Positions 44,769 through 52,727 of a stretch of 64,000 nt of DNA are shown one piece after another. A program made the position numbers and the translations under genes. The notes under the pieces were generated by a model. That model was not told where the DNA came from and ran no database searches. It saw only the letters and a list, made by a program, of their open reading frames with translations. Positions within the stretch are counted from its first letter, which is position 1. Each line of letters starts with the position of its first letter. Origin of the DNA: Streptomyces xanthii (GTDB lineage Bacteria; Actinomycetota; Actinomycetes; Streptomycetales; Streptomycetaceae); contig NZ_CP061282.1 in assembly GCF_014621695.1 (NCBI RefSeq), positions 248,001 to 312,000 on the forward strand, in the 5' to 3' direction.

Positions 44769-44797
44769 CTGTTGTGGAGCGAGAGGACGTCACGAGA

Positions 44798-45583
44798 ATG
44801 GCCAGAAAGGACCGCCCGGCGGACCCGGCGCGCACCCTCGCCCTGCTCTGGCGGGACCATCGGGAACCGGCTCCCCGCACGCGGGGACCCAAGCAGGGAC
44901 TGACCGTCGACCGGATCGTCGACTCCGCGATCGCGGTCGCCGACGCCGAAGGCCTGGACGCGCTGGCGATGCGAAGAGTGGCCGAACCGCTCGGCGTGTC
45001 GGCCATGTCCCTCTACACCTACGTCCACGGACGCGCCGAACTCGTCAACTGCATGCTCGACAAAGTCCTCTCGGAGGCAGCCTCCCTGTCCGAGGTCGAG
45101 GGCGACTGGAGAGCCGCCCTGGAGCTGTACGCGCGCGACATCAGGGACATCGCCCGCCGCCATCCCTGGATGCCCGCCCTGTTCGGCTCCCGCATGCTCA
45201 TGGGACCCCACGAGACCGCGGTGTGGGACGGCGTCCTGCACGCCGTCTCCGCCACCGGCCTCACCGAGCCCGACATGCTCGCCGTCGTCAACCTCGTCAA
45301 CGGCTACGTGCGCGGCGCCACCGTCCAGGAGGCCGACGCCCTGCAGGACGAACGCCGCACCGGCCTCAGCCACCAGGAGTGGTTCGAGCGCAGCGGCCCC
45401 GTCCTGGAACGTCTGATCCCCTTCACCCGCTACCCGACCCTCACCCGCGTCTGGATGTCCGGGGTCTTCGAGGAACCCGGCTCCGGTTTCGGCGACGACG
45501 GCGGCTTCGAGTTCGGACTGCACCGCGTCCTGGACGGCATCGCCACCTACGTCGCCGAACGCACCGCCGCCGGCAGCCGGTAA
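44798..45583 (+). CDS. TetR-family transcriptional regulator
   Basis: 261 residues from ATG 44798 (GAGAGGA about 10 bases upstream); a GTG at 44774 would add 8 residues. Preceded by a basic N-terminal arm, the helix-turn-helix occupies about 40-90 (LTVDRIVDSAIAVADAEG, LAMRRVAEPLGVSAMSLYTYVHG). The long C-terminal half (VNLVNGYVRGATVQEAD) is of the tetracycline-repressor-like C-terminal type and should bind a ligand, perhaps the polyketide. Divergent from the membrane protein over a strong inverted repeat. A hairpin follows its stop. Confidence 0.95.
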   Translation: MARKDRPADPARTLALLWRDHREPAPRTRGPKQGLTVDRIVDSAIAVADAEGLDALAMRRVAEPLGVSAMSLYTYVHGRAELVNCMLDKVLSEAASLSEVEGDWRAALELYARDIRDIARRHPWMPALFGSRMLMGPHETAVWDGVLHAVSATGLTEPDMLAVVNLVNGYVRGATVQEADALQDERRTGLSHQEWFERSGPVLERLIPFTRYPTLTRVWMSGVFEEPGSGFGDDGGFEFGLHRVLDGIATYVAERTAAGSR

Positions 45584-45600
45584 CCGGCAGCGGCCGGTCA

Positions 45601-45646
45601 GGGGCCCGGTCCAGCGGATCTCAGGGATCCCTCCAGACCGGGCCCC
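45601..45646 (+). terminator. hairpin after the TetR gene
   Basis: GGGGCCCGGTC (45601-45611) pairs with GACCGGGCCCC (45636-45646) around a 24-base loop that itself contains a GGATCTCAGGGATCC palindrome. Located 17 bases after the TetR stop. Confidence 0.6.
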
Positions 45647-45669
45647 GACCCTGTCACCACAGACCGACC

Positions 45670-45692
45670 GAGACGTCTCACCGAGCTGAGAC
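45670..45692 (+). promoter_or_regulatory. candidate operator upstream of the NmrA-like operon
   Basis: GAGACGTCTC (45670-45679) is a perfect palindrome and overlaps GTCTCA-N6-TGAGAC (45675-45692). These nested repeats end 25 bases before the GTG start of the operon 45718-48106. A repressor site is likely; no SARP-type repeats were seen here, so this operon may be controlled separately. Confidence 0.45.
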
Positions 45693-45717
45693 CCAGGGTG
45701 ACGAGGGTGGAACTGGC

Positions 45718-46581
45718 GTGACAGTACTGGTGACAGGCGCGACGGGATCCGTGGGCCGCCACGTGGTGGACCGGCTCCTCGCCGAGAACGTGACCGTGCG
45801 GGCACTCACCCGCGATCCCGCCGCGGCCCGACTGCCCGCACAGGCCGAGGTGTTCGCCGGAGACCTCACCGACCCCGCGAGCGTCACCGACGCCCTGCGC
45901 GGCGTCGACAAGCTCTACCTCTTCCCGGTCCCCGAGACCGCCCGCGAGATCGTCGCCGCCGCCCGTGACGCCGGCGTCCGGCACATCGTCGTGCTCTCCT
46001 CCTCGTCCGTCCTCGACGAGTCCGGCGACAACCACAGCGGCGAACACCACCGCGCCGTGGAAGAGGCCGTCCGCGCCTCCGGCCTCACCTGGACCTTCGT
46101 ACGCCCCGACGAGTTCGCCACCAACGTCCTGTGGAAGTGGGGACACTCCGTCCGCGCCGAGGGCGTCGTCCGCGCCCCTTACGGAGACGCCCCCCGCGTC
46201 CTGATCCACGAGAAGGACGTCGCCGCGGTCGCCGCCGCCGCACTCCTCGACGACGAACGCCACGCCGGCCAGGCCTACGTGCTCACCGGCCCCGAGGCCA
46301 TCACCCAGCGCGACCAGGTCGCCGCCATCGCCGCCGCCGTCGGACAGCCCGTCGCCTTCGAGGAGATCACCCCCGACCAGGCCCGCGAACAGATGGGCCG
46401 GGCCATGCCCGCGCCCGTCGTGGAGATGGTCCTCGGCTACCTCGCCGACGCCGTCGCCCACCCCCCGACCCCCGTCGACACGGTGGAGCGGATCACCGGC
46501 CGCCCCGCGCTGACCTTCGCGCAGTGGGCCGCCGACCACGCCGACGCCTTCACCCCGCAGACCACGAGGACCGCCGCATGA
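45718..46581 (+). CDS. NmrA-like NAD(P)-binding reductase
   Basis: 287 residues, GTG start with GAGG upstream. Atypical short-chain dehydrogenase: VTVLVTGATGSVGRHV nucleotide loop, GDLTDPASV, and a long C-terminal domain (TFVRPDEFATNVLW, VLTGPEAITQRDQ) typical of NmrA/quinone-reductase QorB-like proteins. Reduces or binds quinone-type intermediates with NADPH. First gene of a three-gene set with a quinone oxidoreductase (ATGA overlap) and a SnoaL-fold protein. In nogalamycin, a pair of an SDR-like protein (SnoaW) and a SnoaL-fold protein (SnoaL2) hydroxylates C-1; a similar pairing is possible here but not provable by eye. Confidence 0.9.
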   Translation: MTVLVTGATGSVGRHVVDRLLAENVTVRALTRDPAAARLPAQAEVFAGDLTDPASVTDALRGVDKLYLFPVPETAREIVAAARDAGVRHIVVLSSSSVLDESGDNHSGEHHRAVEEAVRASGLTWTFVRPDEFATNVLWKWGHSVRAEGVVRAPYGDAPRVLIHEKDVAAVAAAALLDDERHAGQAYVLTGPEAITQRDQVAAIAAAVGQPVAFEEITPDQAREQMGRAMPAPVVEMVLGYLADAVAHPPTPVDTVERITGRPALTFAQWAADHADAFTPQTTRTAA

Positions 46582-47630
46582 GCGCCCCCGCAGGAACCGA
46601 GACCACCCACCGCGCCCGCACCGGCCGCGCCGTCCGGATGACCGGCAGCGGCGAGCCCGAGCAGCACATCGAGACGCACGCCACCGACCGGCCCACCGCC
46701 GGCCGCGGCAAGGTCGTCGTCGAGGTCGAGGCCGCCGGCGTCTCCTACGCCGAGGTGCAGATGCTCCAGCATCTGCACCCCTTCCCGCCCCGCTTCCCCT
46801 TCGTCCCCGGCTACGACCTCGTCGGCCGGATCGTCGAGGTCGGCGCCGGCGTCACCGGGTTCGCGAACGGCGACCGCGTCGCCGCCATGCCCCGCTACGG
46901 CGGCTGGCAGACCCACGCCGAGATCCCCGCCGCCTGCCTGGCCCACCTGCCCGAGGACCTCGACGCCGCAGAGGCCGTCGCCCTGGTCACCAACGGCGTC
47001 ACCGCCTGGCAGATGCTCCACCGGCTCACCGACGCCGCCCCCGGCGACACCGTCCTCGTCCACGGCGCCAGCGGCGGCGTCGGCTCCGTCCTGACCCGCA
47101 TCGCCGTCCACCACGGCCTGCGCGTCATCGGCACCGCGTCGCCCGCCAAGCACGACGCCGTACGGGACATGGGCGCCGAACCCCTCGACTACCGCACCCC
47201 CGACCTGCCCGCCGCCGTCCGGCAGTTCGCCCCCGACGGCGTCAGCGCCGTCTTCGACCACATCGGCGGCAAGGGCCTCGACGACAGCTGGAAGATACTC
47301 GCCCCCGGCGGCACCCTCGTCTCCTTCGACTCCTCCGTCGCCGGCTACCGGCCCGGCCAGTGGTTCCGCCCCCACCTGCCCGCCCTGCGCCGCAGCCTCA
47401 CCCGTGCCCTCGCCCGCCTCCTGGGCCGCACCGGCGGCCGCCGCATGCGCATGTACTACGTCAAGCCCGGCAAGAACTTCGCCGCCGACCTCGCCACCAT
47501 GTACGACCTGCTCGGCCAGGGCGTCCTGCGCCCCGAGATCGCCGGCCGCCTCCCGCTCGACGACGCGGCCCGCGCCCTGCGCGAGCTCCTCGACGGCCGC
47601 GCGGTCGGCAAGTACGTCCTGATCCCCTGA
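46578..47630 (+). CDS. zinc-less quinone oxidoreductase, MDR superfamily
   Basis: 350 residues; ATG overlaps the preceding stop (ATGA). Medium-chain dehydrogenase/reductase: N-terminal GroES-like domain (VPGYDLVGRIVEVG), nucleotide loop GASGGVGSVLTRIA and the C-terminal LPLDDAARALRELLDGRAVGKYVL. It lacks the catalytic zinc Cys and is therefore of the NADPH:quinone reductase kind. Likely reduces a quinone or enone of the polyketide or manages redox cycling. Operon member with the flanking genes. Confidence 0.93.
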   Translation: MSAPAGTETTHRARTGRAVRMTGSGEPEQHIETHATDRPTAGRGKVVVEVEAAGVSYAEVQMLQHLHPFPPRFPFVPGYDLVGRIVEVGAGVTGFANGDRVAAMPRYGGWQTHAEIPAACLAHLPEDLDAAEAVALVTNGVTAWQMLHRLTDAAPGDTVLVHGASGGVGSVLTRIAVHHGLRVIGTASPAKHDAVRDMGAEPLDYRTPDLPAAVRQFAPDGVSAVFDHIGGKGLDDSWKILAPGGTLVSFDSSVAGYRPGQWFRPHLPALRRSLTRALARLLGRTGGRRMRMYYVKPGKNFAADLATMYDLLGQGVLRPEIAGRLPLDDAARALRELLDGRAVGKYVLIP

Positions 47631-47644
47631 GAGGAACCACCGAC

Positions 47645-48106
47645 ATGACCGCCACACAGGCCGAGCCGGCGATCCCCGCCGCCCCCACCGTCCAGCAGCG
47701 CAACAAGCAGATCGCCCTCGACTGCGCCGCCGCCTGGAACCGCTGGGAACTGGACGGCATCCTGGAGCACTGGGCGCCGGACATCCGGCACTACTCCGAG
47801 GACCGCCAGGTCGACACCCAGCAGATGATCGGTGCGATGAAGGGCGGCCTCGCCGCCTTCCCCGACCTCCACCTGGACGTCAAGAGCGCCGTCGCCGAGG
47901 ACGACCGCGTCATCCTGCGCATCACCGTGGACGCCACCCACCTCGGCGAGTTCATGGGCAAGGCCCCCACGGGCAAGAAGGTCACCTGGTACATGCTCGA
48001 GGAGCTCCGCTTCGACGCGGACGGCAAGATCATCGAGCACTACGACGTCTTCAACTACCTGCCCATGCTCAAGGAACTGGGGTTCGTGCCGTCCGACGAC
48101 CAGTGA
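47645..48106 (+). CDS. SnoaL-fold protein (polyketide cyclase/hydroxylase-like)
   Basis: 153 residues, GAGAGGA before the ATG. NTF2/SnoaL fold: NKQIALDCAAAWNRWELDGILEHWAPD, TGKKVTWYMLEELRFD and the terminal KIIEHYDVFNYLPMLKELG. The Asp of true SnoaL cyclases (HRDW) is not at the matching site (EHYDVFN), so its chemistry may differ, for example hydroxylation as in SnoaL2. Third gene after the NmrA-like and quinone oxidoreductase genes. Two hairpins follow, separating it from the convergent aromatase gene. Confidence 0.88.
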   Translation: MTATQAEPAIPAAPTVQQRNKQIALDCAAAWNRWELDGILEHWAPDIRHYSEDRQVDTQQMIGAMKGGLAAFPDLHLDVKSAVAEDDRVILRITVDATHLGEFMGKAPTGKKVTWYMLEELRFDADGKIIEHYDVFNYLPMLKELGFVPSDDQ

Positions 48107-48128
48107 CGAGCGGCACCGCACCCGCGAA

Positions 48129-48239
48129 ACGGCCCTGCGCCCGGCCCCCGGCCGGCCCAGGGCCGTCGCCGTCCCCCGCACCCGCCCGACACCCCCTCAA
48201 ACGCCCGGCTGCCGGACCCCGCCACGGGATCCGGCAGCC
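48129..48239. terminator. two hairpins between convergent genes
   Basis: ACGGCCCTG (48129-48137) pairs with CAGGGCCGT (48158-48166), and GGCTGCCGGA (48207-48216) pairs with TCCGGCAGCC (48230-48239). Both are perfect stems in the 149-base gap between the SnoaL-fold gene and the aromatase gene, so they serve as terminators for the two directions. Confidence 0.75.
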
Positions 48240-48255
48240 TTTCGCACGCCCGGGC

Positions 48256-49218
48256 CTACGCCGCGCTCTCCGCGAACGCCTTGGCCAGGTTCAGCGTCGC
48301 CGTGCTGTTGCGGCCCAGCGCCTCGCGCACGTAACCACGCGCCCGCGCCACGTCCGCACCCTCGCCCAGCACCCGCTCGATCGGCTCCTCGCGCAGCACC
48401 ACACTGTGGTGCGACGTCGCGACGACGCCACCGCCCTCGGCCGGCACGACCGTCCAGCGGCCCGTGTGCGCCGCCATCAGAGCGGGCGTCTCCGTCTGCT
48501 TGTAGACGATCCGCCGGTCCTCGGGGAAACACACCCGCACCGACTCGGTGGTGTGCACCGACCCGTCGGCGGTCCGCGTGTCCATCGCCATCACCTGCAC
48601 GCCCGGCTCGTCCTCGGTCAGCTCGAGCCGGTCCACGTGCGCCACCCGCTCCGGCCACTTGCCGGCCTGCTCCAGGAACGCGTACACCCGCTCCGCGGGA
48701 CCGTCGATCCGCACGGAGTCCTCGAAGGACAGCACCAGGCCCTCCAGAGCACGCCAGCCGGACACCAGAGTCCGCAGGTTCTCCAGCTCCTTGCGGCTGT
48801 TGGAGTCCGTGGCCCGCTCGACCCACTCCACGTCCGCCGGATCGTCACCCACGACCGTGAAGTCGTGCAGCAGCGTCAGCCGCGAACGCTCGGGACCCAG
48901 CTCGGTCACGATCCACGAGCCGCCCATCGACTCCACCGGAGCCGCCGACACCTCCTGACGGAAGTCGATCCGCCGCGCCGACGGATCCAGCACACGGCGC
49001 GAAGCCCACGACTTCACCTGCCCGTTGGCCGTCGCCCACATCCGCAGCCGCTCGGTCGTGCCGTCGGACTCCAGCTGCTCCACATGCACGTTCGGCGGGA
49101 AGAACAGCGGCCACCGGGCGGTGTCCGCGACGATCCCGTACACCACGTCGGCCGGGGCGTCGGCCTCCACCTCGTGAACGGTGCGGTGCACCCGCCCGCC
49201 CGTCTCCTCGTTCGACAT
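48256..49218 (-). CDS. didomain polyketide aromatase/cyclase
   Basis: 320 residues, GGAGGGG upstream of the ATG. Two SRPBCC (START-like) domains in tandem: first about 10-150 (VHRTVHEVEADAPADVVYG, WPLFFPPNVHVEQ, SWIVTELGP), second about 165-315 (SFEDSVRIDGPAERVYAFLEQ, WPERVAHVDRLE, GRWTVVPAEGGG). This is the didomain ARO/CYC type acting with a C-9 ketoreductase on reduced decaketides to form the first ring (ActVII, DpsF, AknE1). It lies 19 bases after the ketoreductase gene, in the same operon. Confidence 0.96.
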   Translation of the reverse strand: MSNEETGGRVHRTVHEVEADAPADVVYGIVADTARWPLFFPPNVHVEQLESDGTTERLRMWATANGQVKSWASRRVLDPSARRIDFRQEVSAAPVESMGGSWIVTELGPERSRLTLLHDFTVVGDDPADVEWVERATDSNSRKELENLRTLVSGWRALEGLVLSFEDSVRIDGPAERVYAFLEQAGKWPERVAHVDRLELTEDEPGVQVMAMDTRTADGSVHTTESVRVCFPEDRRIVYKQTETPALMAAHTGRWTVVPAEGGGVVATSHHSVVLREEPIERVLGEGADVARARGYVREALGRNSTATLNLAKAFAESAA

Positions 49219-49237
49219 CGGACTGTGTCCCCTCCGG

Positions 49238-50023
49238 TCAGAAATTGCCGAGTCCGCCGCAGACGTTCAGCGCCTGCGAGGTGATGGACGACGCGAGATC
49301 GGTCGTCAGATAGCCGACCAGGCCCGCGACCTCCTCCGGCGTCGCGTAGCGGCCCAGCGGGATCTTCGCCGTGAACTTCGCCATCACGGCCTCCTCCGAC
49401 GTCTCGTACGCGGCCGCGTAACCGGCCCGCACCTTCTGCGCCATCGGCGTCTCGACATACCCCGGGCACACCGCGTTCACGGTGATGCCCGTCGGCGCCA
49501 GCTCGTTGCCCAACGCCTTCGTGAAACCCACCACGCCGTGCTTGGACGCGGAGTACGGGGCGCCGAGCACCACACCCTGCTTGCCCGCCGTGGACGCGAT
49601 GTTGATGATCCGGCCGTAGGCGGCGCCCTCCATGCCGCCCTTCTTCAGCACCTCGCGCGTCAGCAGGAAGACGCTGTTCAGGTTCGTGTTGATGACGTCG
49701 AACCAGAGGTCGTCGTCGATGTCGGCGGTCACACCGCCACCGCTGCGGCCGGCGTTGTTGACCAGCACGCTGATCGGGCCGAACGCGGCCACCGCGGCGG
49801 CGACCAGCGCCGTCACCGACTCACGGTCGCGCACGTCGGCCGCGGTGCCGTCGGCCTCGATGCCCTCGCTCCGCAGCTGAGCCACCGTCTCGGCGACCTT
49901 CTCGGGCGTACGCGCGCACAGGAACACGCGATGGCCGCGGCGCCCCAGGTCGCGTGCGACAGCCAGGCCGATGCCGCTCGTGGCACCGGTGACCAGCGCC
50001 ACCGGGTTCGTGGGTGCCGTCAT
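49238..50023 (-). CDS. polyketide ketoreductase, ActIII type (C-9 reduction)
   Basis: 261 residues, the length of ActIII. Nucleotide loop TGATSGIGLAVAR, NNAGRSGGG, catalytic Ser in NIASTAGKQG, YSASKHG (Tyr-x3-Lys) and the family hallmark PGYVETPMAQKVR. Reduces the C-9 ketone of the nascent poly-beta-ketone with NADPH, before the aromatase encoded downstream acts. First gene of a minus-strand operon, transcribed from a SARP-type promoter at 50055-50097. Presence of this enzyme with a didomain aromatase is the standard reduced aromatic polyketide logic. Confidence 0.97.
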   Translation of the reverse strand: MTAPTNPVALVTGATSGIGLAVARDLGRRGHRVFLCARTPEKVAETVAQLRSEGIEADGTAADVRDRESVTALVAAAVAAFGPISVLVNNAGRSGGGVTADIDDDLWFDVINTNLNSVFLLTREVLKKGGMEGAAYGRIINIASTAGKQGVVLGAPYSASKHGVVGFTKALGNELAPTGITVNAVCPGYVETPMAQKVRAGYAAAYETSEEAVMAKFTAKIPLGRYATPEEVAGLVGYLTTDLASSITSQALNVCGGLGNF

Positions 50024-50054
50024 GTCTCTCCTCCAGAAAACGGTCGGTGCCCCG

Positions 50055-50097
50055 ACCGTGTCCCGCCCGGCTCGGAGCCCGCTGGACGCGGGCTGGA
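50055..50097 (-). promoter_or_regulatory. three SARP-type repeats and -10 upstream of the ketoreductase/aromatase operon
   Basis: On the minus strand TCCAGCC (50097-50091), TCCAGCG (50086-50080) and CCGAGCC (50075-50069) repeat with an 11-bp period, then after 8 bases CACGGT (50060-50055) as -10. It is back-to-back with the plus-strand site at 50109, forming a bidirectional control region. Confidence 0.65.
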
Positions 50098-50108
50098 GGG
50101 CACCCGGG

Positions 50109-50151
50109 TCGAGGGTTTCTCGAAGAAGGCTCGATGTGCGGCGCCCACAGT
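50109..50151 (+). promoter_or_regulatory. three SARP-type repeats and -10 upstream of the 50198-52633 operon
   Basis: TCGAGGG (50109), TCGAAGA (50120) and TCGATGT (50131) repeat with exact 11-bp period; 8 bases later is CACAGT (50146-50151). Same geometry as the other sites in region B. About 47 bases before the GTG start. Confidence 0.7.
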
Positions 50152-50197
50152 GACGCGCAGCAGCCGCGTGCTGACCACCGACGAAGCGGAGAAGTCC

Positions 50198-50662
50198 GTG
50201 ACCATCCTGGCCGATCTCACGACCGCCGTACGGCTGCCCGCCGTCGAGTCCGCGGTCCTGCACGCCGAGGTCCAGCAGTTCTACACCCGCCAGATGCAGC
50301 TCCTCGACCTGCACCGCATCGAGGAGTGGGGCGAGTCGTTCACCGAGGACGCCACCTTCGCCCTGCCGATCCTGCCCGAGCCGGTCCGTGGCCGAGCCGA
50401 CCTCGTCTCCTCCACCCGCGCCAACAACGCCCGGCTCGTCGAGGCCAGGGAACAGCACCGCCACGTCGTCAGCATGCTCGACGTGCGCCCGCAGCAGGAC
50501 GCCACGGTGCAGGTGCGCTCCTACGTCGCCGTCTACGCCACCACGCTCGGCGAGGCCTCGCGCCTGCACCGGATGTGCGTCTGCGAGGACATCCTCGTGC
50601 GCGCCGCGGACGGACGACTCCAGGTCCGTACCCGCCTCGTCACCCGCGACGACCTGGCCTGA
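50198..50662 (+). CDS. SnoaL/ring-hydroxylating-dioxygenase-beta-like protein
   Basis: 154 residues, GTG start with GGAGAA upstream. NTF2-like fold: a long N-terminal helix (VQQFYTRQMQLLDLHRIEEW), SFTEDATFALP, and a strand-rich half (HVVSMLDVRPQQDATVQVRSYVAVYATT, RVRTRLVTRDDLA). Similar small proteins occur in aromatic polyketide clusters as cyclases, isomerases or auxiliary factors. No catalytic residue stands out. First gene of an operon driven by the SARP-type site at 50109, followed by a beta-lactamase-fold protein. Confidence 0.85.
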   Translation: MTILADLTTAVRLPAVESAVLHAEVQQFYTRQMQLLDLHRIEEWGESFTEDATFALPILPEPVRGRADLVSSTRANNARLVEAREQHRHVVSMLDVRPQQDATVQVRSYVAVYATTLGEASRLHRMCVCEDILVRAADGRLQVRTRLVTRDDLA

Positions 50663-50784
50663 CGCCCGCCGGCCCGACCGGCCTCCACCTCCGCTCCACC
50701 GCCTCCCGGCCGTGCCGCTACCGGCCGCGGGGACGCTGCCCGTACCCGCACCACCACGCCTTGTACCCATGGGGGTTTTCCGAC

Positions 50785-51864
50785 ATGACCCAGACGACGA
50801 TCGCCCGGCCGGAGACCTCGGCCCTTCAGACGGCCGTGCAGGGCGCCGCCGACCGGCTCGTGGAACTCGGCGCCGCCGGCGTCCAGTTCCGTGTCGCGCG
50901 GGGCGAGGAGTCCTTCGTCGTGACCTCCGGCATCGCCGAGCTGGGCACGGACCGGCCGGTCCCCGAGGACGGCCGCTTCCGCATCTCCTGCATCACCAAG
51001 CCGTTCGTCGCGGTCGTGGTGCTCCAGCTGGTCGCCGAGGGCAAGATCGACCTCGACCGCACGGTGGAGAGCTACCTGCCGGGGCTGCTGCCGGAGTACG
51101 GCGAGAAGATCACCATCCGCAACCTGATGCAGCACACCAGCGGCCTGTACAACTACATGGACTCGTTCCAGAAGCCGGGTGACCGCTTCCTGCGCGACCG
51201 CTACAAGCACTACGAGCCGAAGGACCTCATCGCCATCGCGGCCGCCAAGCCGCTGGAGTTCGAGCCGGGCACGAAGTTCATGTACTGCAACACGAACTAC
51301 TTCATCATCGGCCTGCTCATCGACAAGGTCACCGGCCGTTCCTACCGCGAAGAGATCACCGAGCGCGTCCTGCGGCCGCTCGACCTCACCGAGACGGTGC
51401 TGCCCGGCGACGACCCGAACATCCCGGAGCCGCACGCCCGCGGCTACATGGAGATCGGCGGCAAGCCCGTCGACGTCACCCTGATGAACCCGTCCGAGGC
51501 CGGCTGCGCGGGCGAGATCATCTCCACCACCAAGGACCTCGACACCTTCTTCTCCGGCCTGTTCGGCGGCAAGCTCCTGGCCGAGGCGCAGCTGGCGGAG
51601 ATGACCACGGCCCTGCCGCCGGAGATGATCGAGAACCTGCCCATGGGCATCGGCTACGGCCTGGGCATCATGAAGCTGCAGAACGACAAGGACCTCGACC
51701 TGTGGGGCCACGGCGCGGGCATCCCGGGCTACGCCACGCTCGCGGCGACCACCCGTGACCTGCACGCGCGCGTGCAGCTGTCGTTCACCATCGGCGACAA
51801 GGACTTCGGCCACGACGCCGAGCAGGCCGTCATCCGCGGTGTCAACACCGCTCTGTGCTTCTGA
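50785..51864 (+). CDS. beta-lactamase/DD-peptidase-fold protein with Cys in place of the catalytic Ser
   Basis: 359 residues, ATG start. Class C beta-lactamase/esterase fold: [12 protein letters not shown] is the helix carrying the SxxK motif, but the nucleophile position reads Cys (codon TGC) with the Lys kept; YCNTNY supplies the Tyr and Asn, and GHGAGIPGY corresponds to the third motif. No signal peptide, so it is cytoplasmic. Relatives in secondary metabolism (LovD-like) are acyltransferases using a Ser. A Cys here suggests thioester chemistry or a changed role such as spirocyclisation or acyl transfer from a carrier protein. Downstream of it is an SDR gene 7 bases away. Confidence 0.9.
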   Translation: MTQTTIARPETSALQTAVQGAADRLVELGAAGVQFRVARGEESFVVTSGIAELGTDRPVPEDGRFRISCITKPFVAVVVLQLVAEGKIDLDRTVESYLPGLLPEYGEKITIRNLMQHTSGLYNYMDSFQKPGDRFLRDRYKHYEPKDLIAIAAAKPLEFEPGTKFMYCNTNYFIIGLLIDKVTGRSYREEITERVLRPLDLTETVLPGDDPNIPEPHARGYMEIGGKPVDVTLMNPSEAGCAGEIISTTKDLDTFFSGLFGGKLLAEAQLAEMTTALPPEMIENLPMGIGYGLGIMKLQNDKDLDLWGHGAGIPGYATLAATTRDLHARVQLSFTIGDKDFGHDAEQAVIRGVNTALCF

Positions 51865-51871
51865 GGCCGTC

Positions 51872-52633
51872 ATGACGAACACTGAGGTTCGCAAGGCGGT
51901 CGTCGTCACCGGTGGCGGCACCGGGATCGGCGCCGCCACCGCCCGCGCCTTCGCCGAGGACGGCGCGCACGTCCTCGTCGTCGGCCGCAGCGAGGCCACG
52001 CTGAAGGAGACCGCGGACGGGTACCAGGACCGGATCCGGGTACTGGCCGCGGACATCTCCGACGCCGGAGCGCCCGAACGGGTCGTGGAGAGCGCGCTGC
52101 GGGAGTTCGGCCGGCTCGACGTGCTGGTGAACAACGCCGCCGTCACCGGTTTCACGGGCCTCGAGGGCCTGGACCGGGACACGGTCGCAGCGCATCTCGG
52201 CACGAACCTGCTGGCCCCCGTCTTCCTGACGCAGCGGGCGCTGGACGCGCTCGAGGCCACCAAAGGCGTCGTCGTCAACGTGAGCTCGGCCGGCTCGCTC
52301 GGCCTGCGGGCCTGGCCCGACAACTCGGTGTACGGCATGGCGAAGGTCGCCATGGACTTCCTGACCCGCACCTGGGCCGTCGAGCTCGCGCCGCGCGGCA
52401 TCCGCTCGGTGGGCATCGCGCCCGGTGTGGTGGACACGGGCGTCGGGGTACGGGCCGGGATGCCGCAGGAGGCCTACGACGGGTTCCTCGCGCAGATGGC
52501 CGGGCGCATCCCCGCGGGCCGGGTCGGCCGGCCCGAGGACATCGCCTGGTGGATCGTGCAGCTGACCCGCCCCGAAGCGGCGTACGCCAACGGCACCGTC
52601 CTCGCGGTCGACGGCGCGCTCTCGGTCACCTGA
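51872..52633 (+). CDS. short-chain dehydrogenase/reductase
   Basis: 253 residues, GAGG 6 bases before the ATG, 7 bases after the beta-lactamase-fold gene. Classical [28 protein letters not shown], Ser in NVSSAGS, Tyr-x3-Lys in [19 protein letters not shown]. In anthracycline pathways an SDR (AknU, SnoaF, DnrE) reduces the C-7 ketone of aklaviketone after SnoaL-type cyclisation; this gene is a good candidate for that step because the methyltransferase and SnoaL-type genes follow directly. Ends at a strong bidirectional terminator. Confidence 0.93.
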   Translation: MTNTEVRKAVVVTGGGTGIGAATARAFAEDGAHVLVVGRSEATLKETADGYQDRIRVLAADISDAGAPERVVESALREFGRLDVLVNNAAVTGFTGLEGLDRDTVAAHLGTNLLAPVFLTQRALDALEATKGVVVNVSSAGSLGLRAWPDNSVYGMAKVAMDFLTRTWAVELAPRGIRSVGIAPGVVDTGVGVRAGMPQEAYDGFLAQMAGRIPAGRVGRPEDIAWWIVQLTRPEAAYANGTVLAVDGALSVT

Positions 52634-52661
52634 GCGCCCCCTTCCCCGGCGACGAACGACG

Positions 52662-52704
52662 AAGGGCGGGGCCCACCGGATCCGATCCGGTGGGCCCCGC
52701 CCTT
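52662..52704. terminator. bidirectional hairpin terminator
   Basis: A 20-bp perfect stem (52662-52681 with 52685-52704) and a 3-base loop, between the convergent SDR and methyltransferase genes. Starts AAGGGC and ends GCCCTT. Confidence 0.92.
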
Positions 52705-52727
52705 TCGCGCGTCCCGGGTGAGGACCC

